Shown here in pieces: positions 62,424 through 64,000 of a DNA stretch of 64,000 nt (position 1 is its first letter; every line of letters begins with the position of its first letter). The stretch covers positions 1,364,001 to 1,428,000 of the forward strand of contig NZ_MTQL01000007.1 of NCBI RefSeq assembly GCF_001984125.1, in the 5' to 3' direction. The stretch comes from Leifsonia sp. ALI-44-B. GTDB lineage: Bacteria > Actinomycetota > Actinomycetes > Actinomycetales > Microbacteriaceae. Under the pieces are notes generated by a model that was given only the letters and a program-made list of their open reading frames with translations, was not told the DNA's origin and ran no database searches. The translations under genes were made by a program, and so were the position numbers.

Positions 62424-64000
62424 ATGACAGCACGAACACCCCGGGGTCGCCGACTCCGGCGCACCGTCTCGATGGCACTGACGGGCGCGCTCGCCGCCTC
62501 CGGTGTCGCCCTCGCCGGAGCGGGGGCGCACGCGGCGCCCGCGGCGACGGCGCCGGCCCAGGCCGTCACCTCCCAGGCTGCCGTGGCCGCGGCATCCGCC
62601 ACCCAGACGATCACGCCGGACCCGTCCTACCAGCAGCCCGAGTTCGAGGGCTGGGGCACGAGCCTCGTCTGGTTCGCCAACGCCACGGGCGACTACCCCG
62701 ACGAGGTGCGCAACAAGCTCGCCGACATGGTCTTCGGAAAAGACGGCCTGAACCTCAACATCGCGCGCTACAACGTGGGCGGCGGCGACGCGCCCGAGAC
62801 GCGCTCCTACCTGCGCCCGGGCGGCGACGTCGAGGGCTGGTGGAAGCGCCCGGCCGGCCTCGACCAGAACGCGCGCGACTGGTGGAACCCCGACGACGAC
62901 AGCATGTGGAACTTCGACGCCGACCCCACGCAGCGCTGGTGGGTGCAGGCCGCCAAGGCCCGCGGCGTCGATAAATGGGAGACGTTCTCCAACTCGCCGC
63001 CCTACTTCATGACCAACAGCGGCGTGGTCTCGGGTGCTGTCGACAAGAACGCCGACCAGATGCGCGCGGCCGATATCGACGATTTCGCGGCCTACATGGC
63101 CCGCGCCACCGAGCACCTCGAAGACGCCGAGGGCATCACGGTCGACACGATCGACCTGCTGAACGAGCCCTGGAACGGATACTGGACCGCCTACGGGCGA
63201 CAGGAGGGCGCGAACATCCCGCCCGCCACGCAGGAGAAAATCTTCGCCGCGCTGGCTAAGGCCCAGGTGAAGTACGGCAGCGACTCGAAGATCTCGGGCA
63301 TGGACGAGACCAACCCGGGCCGCTTCGCGAGCACCTGGAACGGCTACGCCGACGCCACCAAGAACCTCATCGAGCAACTCAACGTGCACACCTACGGCAC
63401 GGGCCAGCGCTCGAGCGTGCGCGATATCGCGAAGGCCGCCGACAAACCGCTGTGGATGAGCGAGGTCGAGGGCTCGTGGGGCAACGGCCAGAACTTCGAG
63501 TCGATGGCCCCCGGCCTCGGCATGGCCGGCCGCATCACCGACGACCTGCGCGAGCTCGAGCCGTCGGCCTGGGTGTTCTGGCAGCCCGTCGAGGACTACG
63601 ACAACATGACGCCCGCCGCCGAGAACGCCAACTGGGGAAGCATCCAGCTGCCCTTCAACGGCAACGAGACGGGCGACTACACGATCCGCACGAACACCAA
63701 ATACAACACCGTGCGTAACTACACGCACTACATCGAGCCGGGCGACCACATCGTCGGCGTCAACGACACCAAGACGACGGCCGCGATCGACGGGGATGGT
63801 TCGGGCGCGACGCTCGTCTCCATCAACGACGCGACGGCCGCCAAGACCGTGGCCATCGACCTGACGAAGTTCGCCTCGACCGCGGGCGCCACCGTGACGC
63901 CCATCGTGACCGACGCCTCGGGCGCGCTCGTGGCGCAGCCCGCCATCCCCGTGACCGACGGATCGGCCACCGTCACGCTGCCCGCCGCCTCCGTCACGAC
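62424..64000 (+). CDS. Secreted GH30-type endo-galactanase, 3' part outside the window
   Basis: An open frame from ATG 62424 (AAAGGGAA upstream) runs off the window after 525 codons. A signal peptide spans about 1-38. The catalytic domain from about residue 65 resembles GH30 endo-beta-1,6-galactanases: EFEGWGTSLVWFANATGDYP, LNLNIARYNVGGGDAPE, probable acid/base Glu248 in DLLNEPWNGYW and nucleophile Glu347 in PLWMSEVEGSWG. A beta-sandwich follows (about 430 on). It would cut beta-1,6-galactan outside the cell, producing oligosaccharides for the ABC transporter. GH30 subfamily is inferred. Confidence 0.85.
   Translation, partial: MTARTPRGRRLRRTVSMALTGALAASGVALAGAGAHAAPAATAPAQAVTSQAAVAAASATQTITPDPSYQQPEFEGWGTSLVWFANATGDYPDEVRNKLADMVFGKDGLNLNIARYNVGGGDAPETRSYLRPGGDVEGWWKRPAGLDQNARDWWNPDDDSMWNFDADPTQRWWVQAAKARGVDKWETFSNSPPYFMTNSGVVSGAVDKNADQMRAADIDDFAAYMARATEHLEDAEGITVDTIDLLNEPWNGYWTAYGRQEGANIPPATQEKIFAALAKAQVKYGSDSKISGMDETNPGRFASTWNGYADATKNLIEQLNVHTYGTGQRSSVRDIAKAADKPLWMSEVEGSWGNGQNFESMAPGLGMAGRITDDLRELEPSAWVFWQPVEDYDNMTPAAENANWGSIQLPFNGNETGDYTIRTNTKYNTVRNYTHYIEPGDHIVGVNDTKTTAAIDGDGSGATLVSINDATAAKTVAIDLTKFASTAGATVTPIVTDASGALVAQPAIPVTDGSATVTLPAASVT

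Overview
The window is high-GC DNA from an actinobacterium, most likely a member of Microbacteriaceae (order Micrococcales). The support is the actinobacterial S10-spc-alpha gene order without S14 between L5 and S8, GlnR-like and CIRCE-like operators, a CBS-less GuaB3, leaderless -10/start-codon arrangements, and the very frequent words GGATG and CATCC inside genes. The genus cannot be fixed from the sequence.

Positions 1-19955 hold the ribosomal superoperon: the end of L29, then S17, L14, L24, L5, S8, L6, L18, S5, L30, L15, secY, adk and map, and later infA, L36, S13, S11, rpoA and L17. About 8.6 kb of other genes sits between map and infA: a PLP class IV enzyme and a complete phosphotransferase set with a PRD regulator, an orphan EIIB, HPr, EI, the mannitol EIICB, EIIA and mannitol-1-phosphate dehydrogenase.

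Positions 20085-37447 are mostly housekeeping: truA, L13, S9, glmM, coaA, glmS, acpS, alr, the tsaE-tsaB-rimI-tsaD tRNA t6A group, a low-complexity membrane protein, a THUMP-like methyltransferase, and groES under two CIRCE operators. Within this stretch is a two-gene operon (21228-23896) coding for a surface cohesin-domain protein with an LAXTG-type anchor and a secreted amidase with a dockerin domain. This is the best candidate for an undescribed system in the window.

Positions 37622-53905 contain a RarD-type transporter, a branched-chain amino-acid type ABC transporter (binding protein on one strand, livHMGF on the other), a PadR-regulated membrane protein, guaB and guaB3, a secreted Ser/Gly/Ala-rich protein, glpD and poxB. 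The convergent gap between glpD and poxB carries a striking 245-bp imperfect inverted repeat.

Positions 54007-64000 form a polysaccharide-utilisation locus: a LacI regulator with two operators, a sugar ABC transporter, a GH51 arabinofuranosidase, a GH35 beta-galactosidase and a secreted GH30-type hydrolase cut by the window edge. Together these point to plant arabinogalactan as the substrate, and with the mannitol genes to a plant-associated or plant-litter lifestyle (inference).

Non-coding structure is unusually rich: exact-period tandem arrays of 19, 28 and 16 bp lie just downstream of adk, glmM and a sugar permease gene, and the first two reiterate the stop codon of the preceding gene. 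No tRNA, rRNA, CRISPR array, insertion sequence or prophage gene was recognised.
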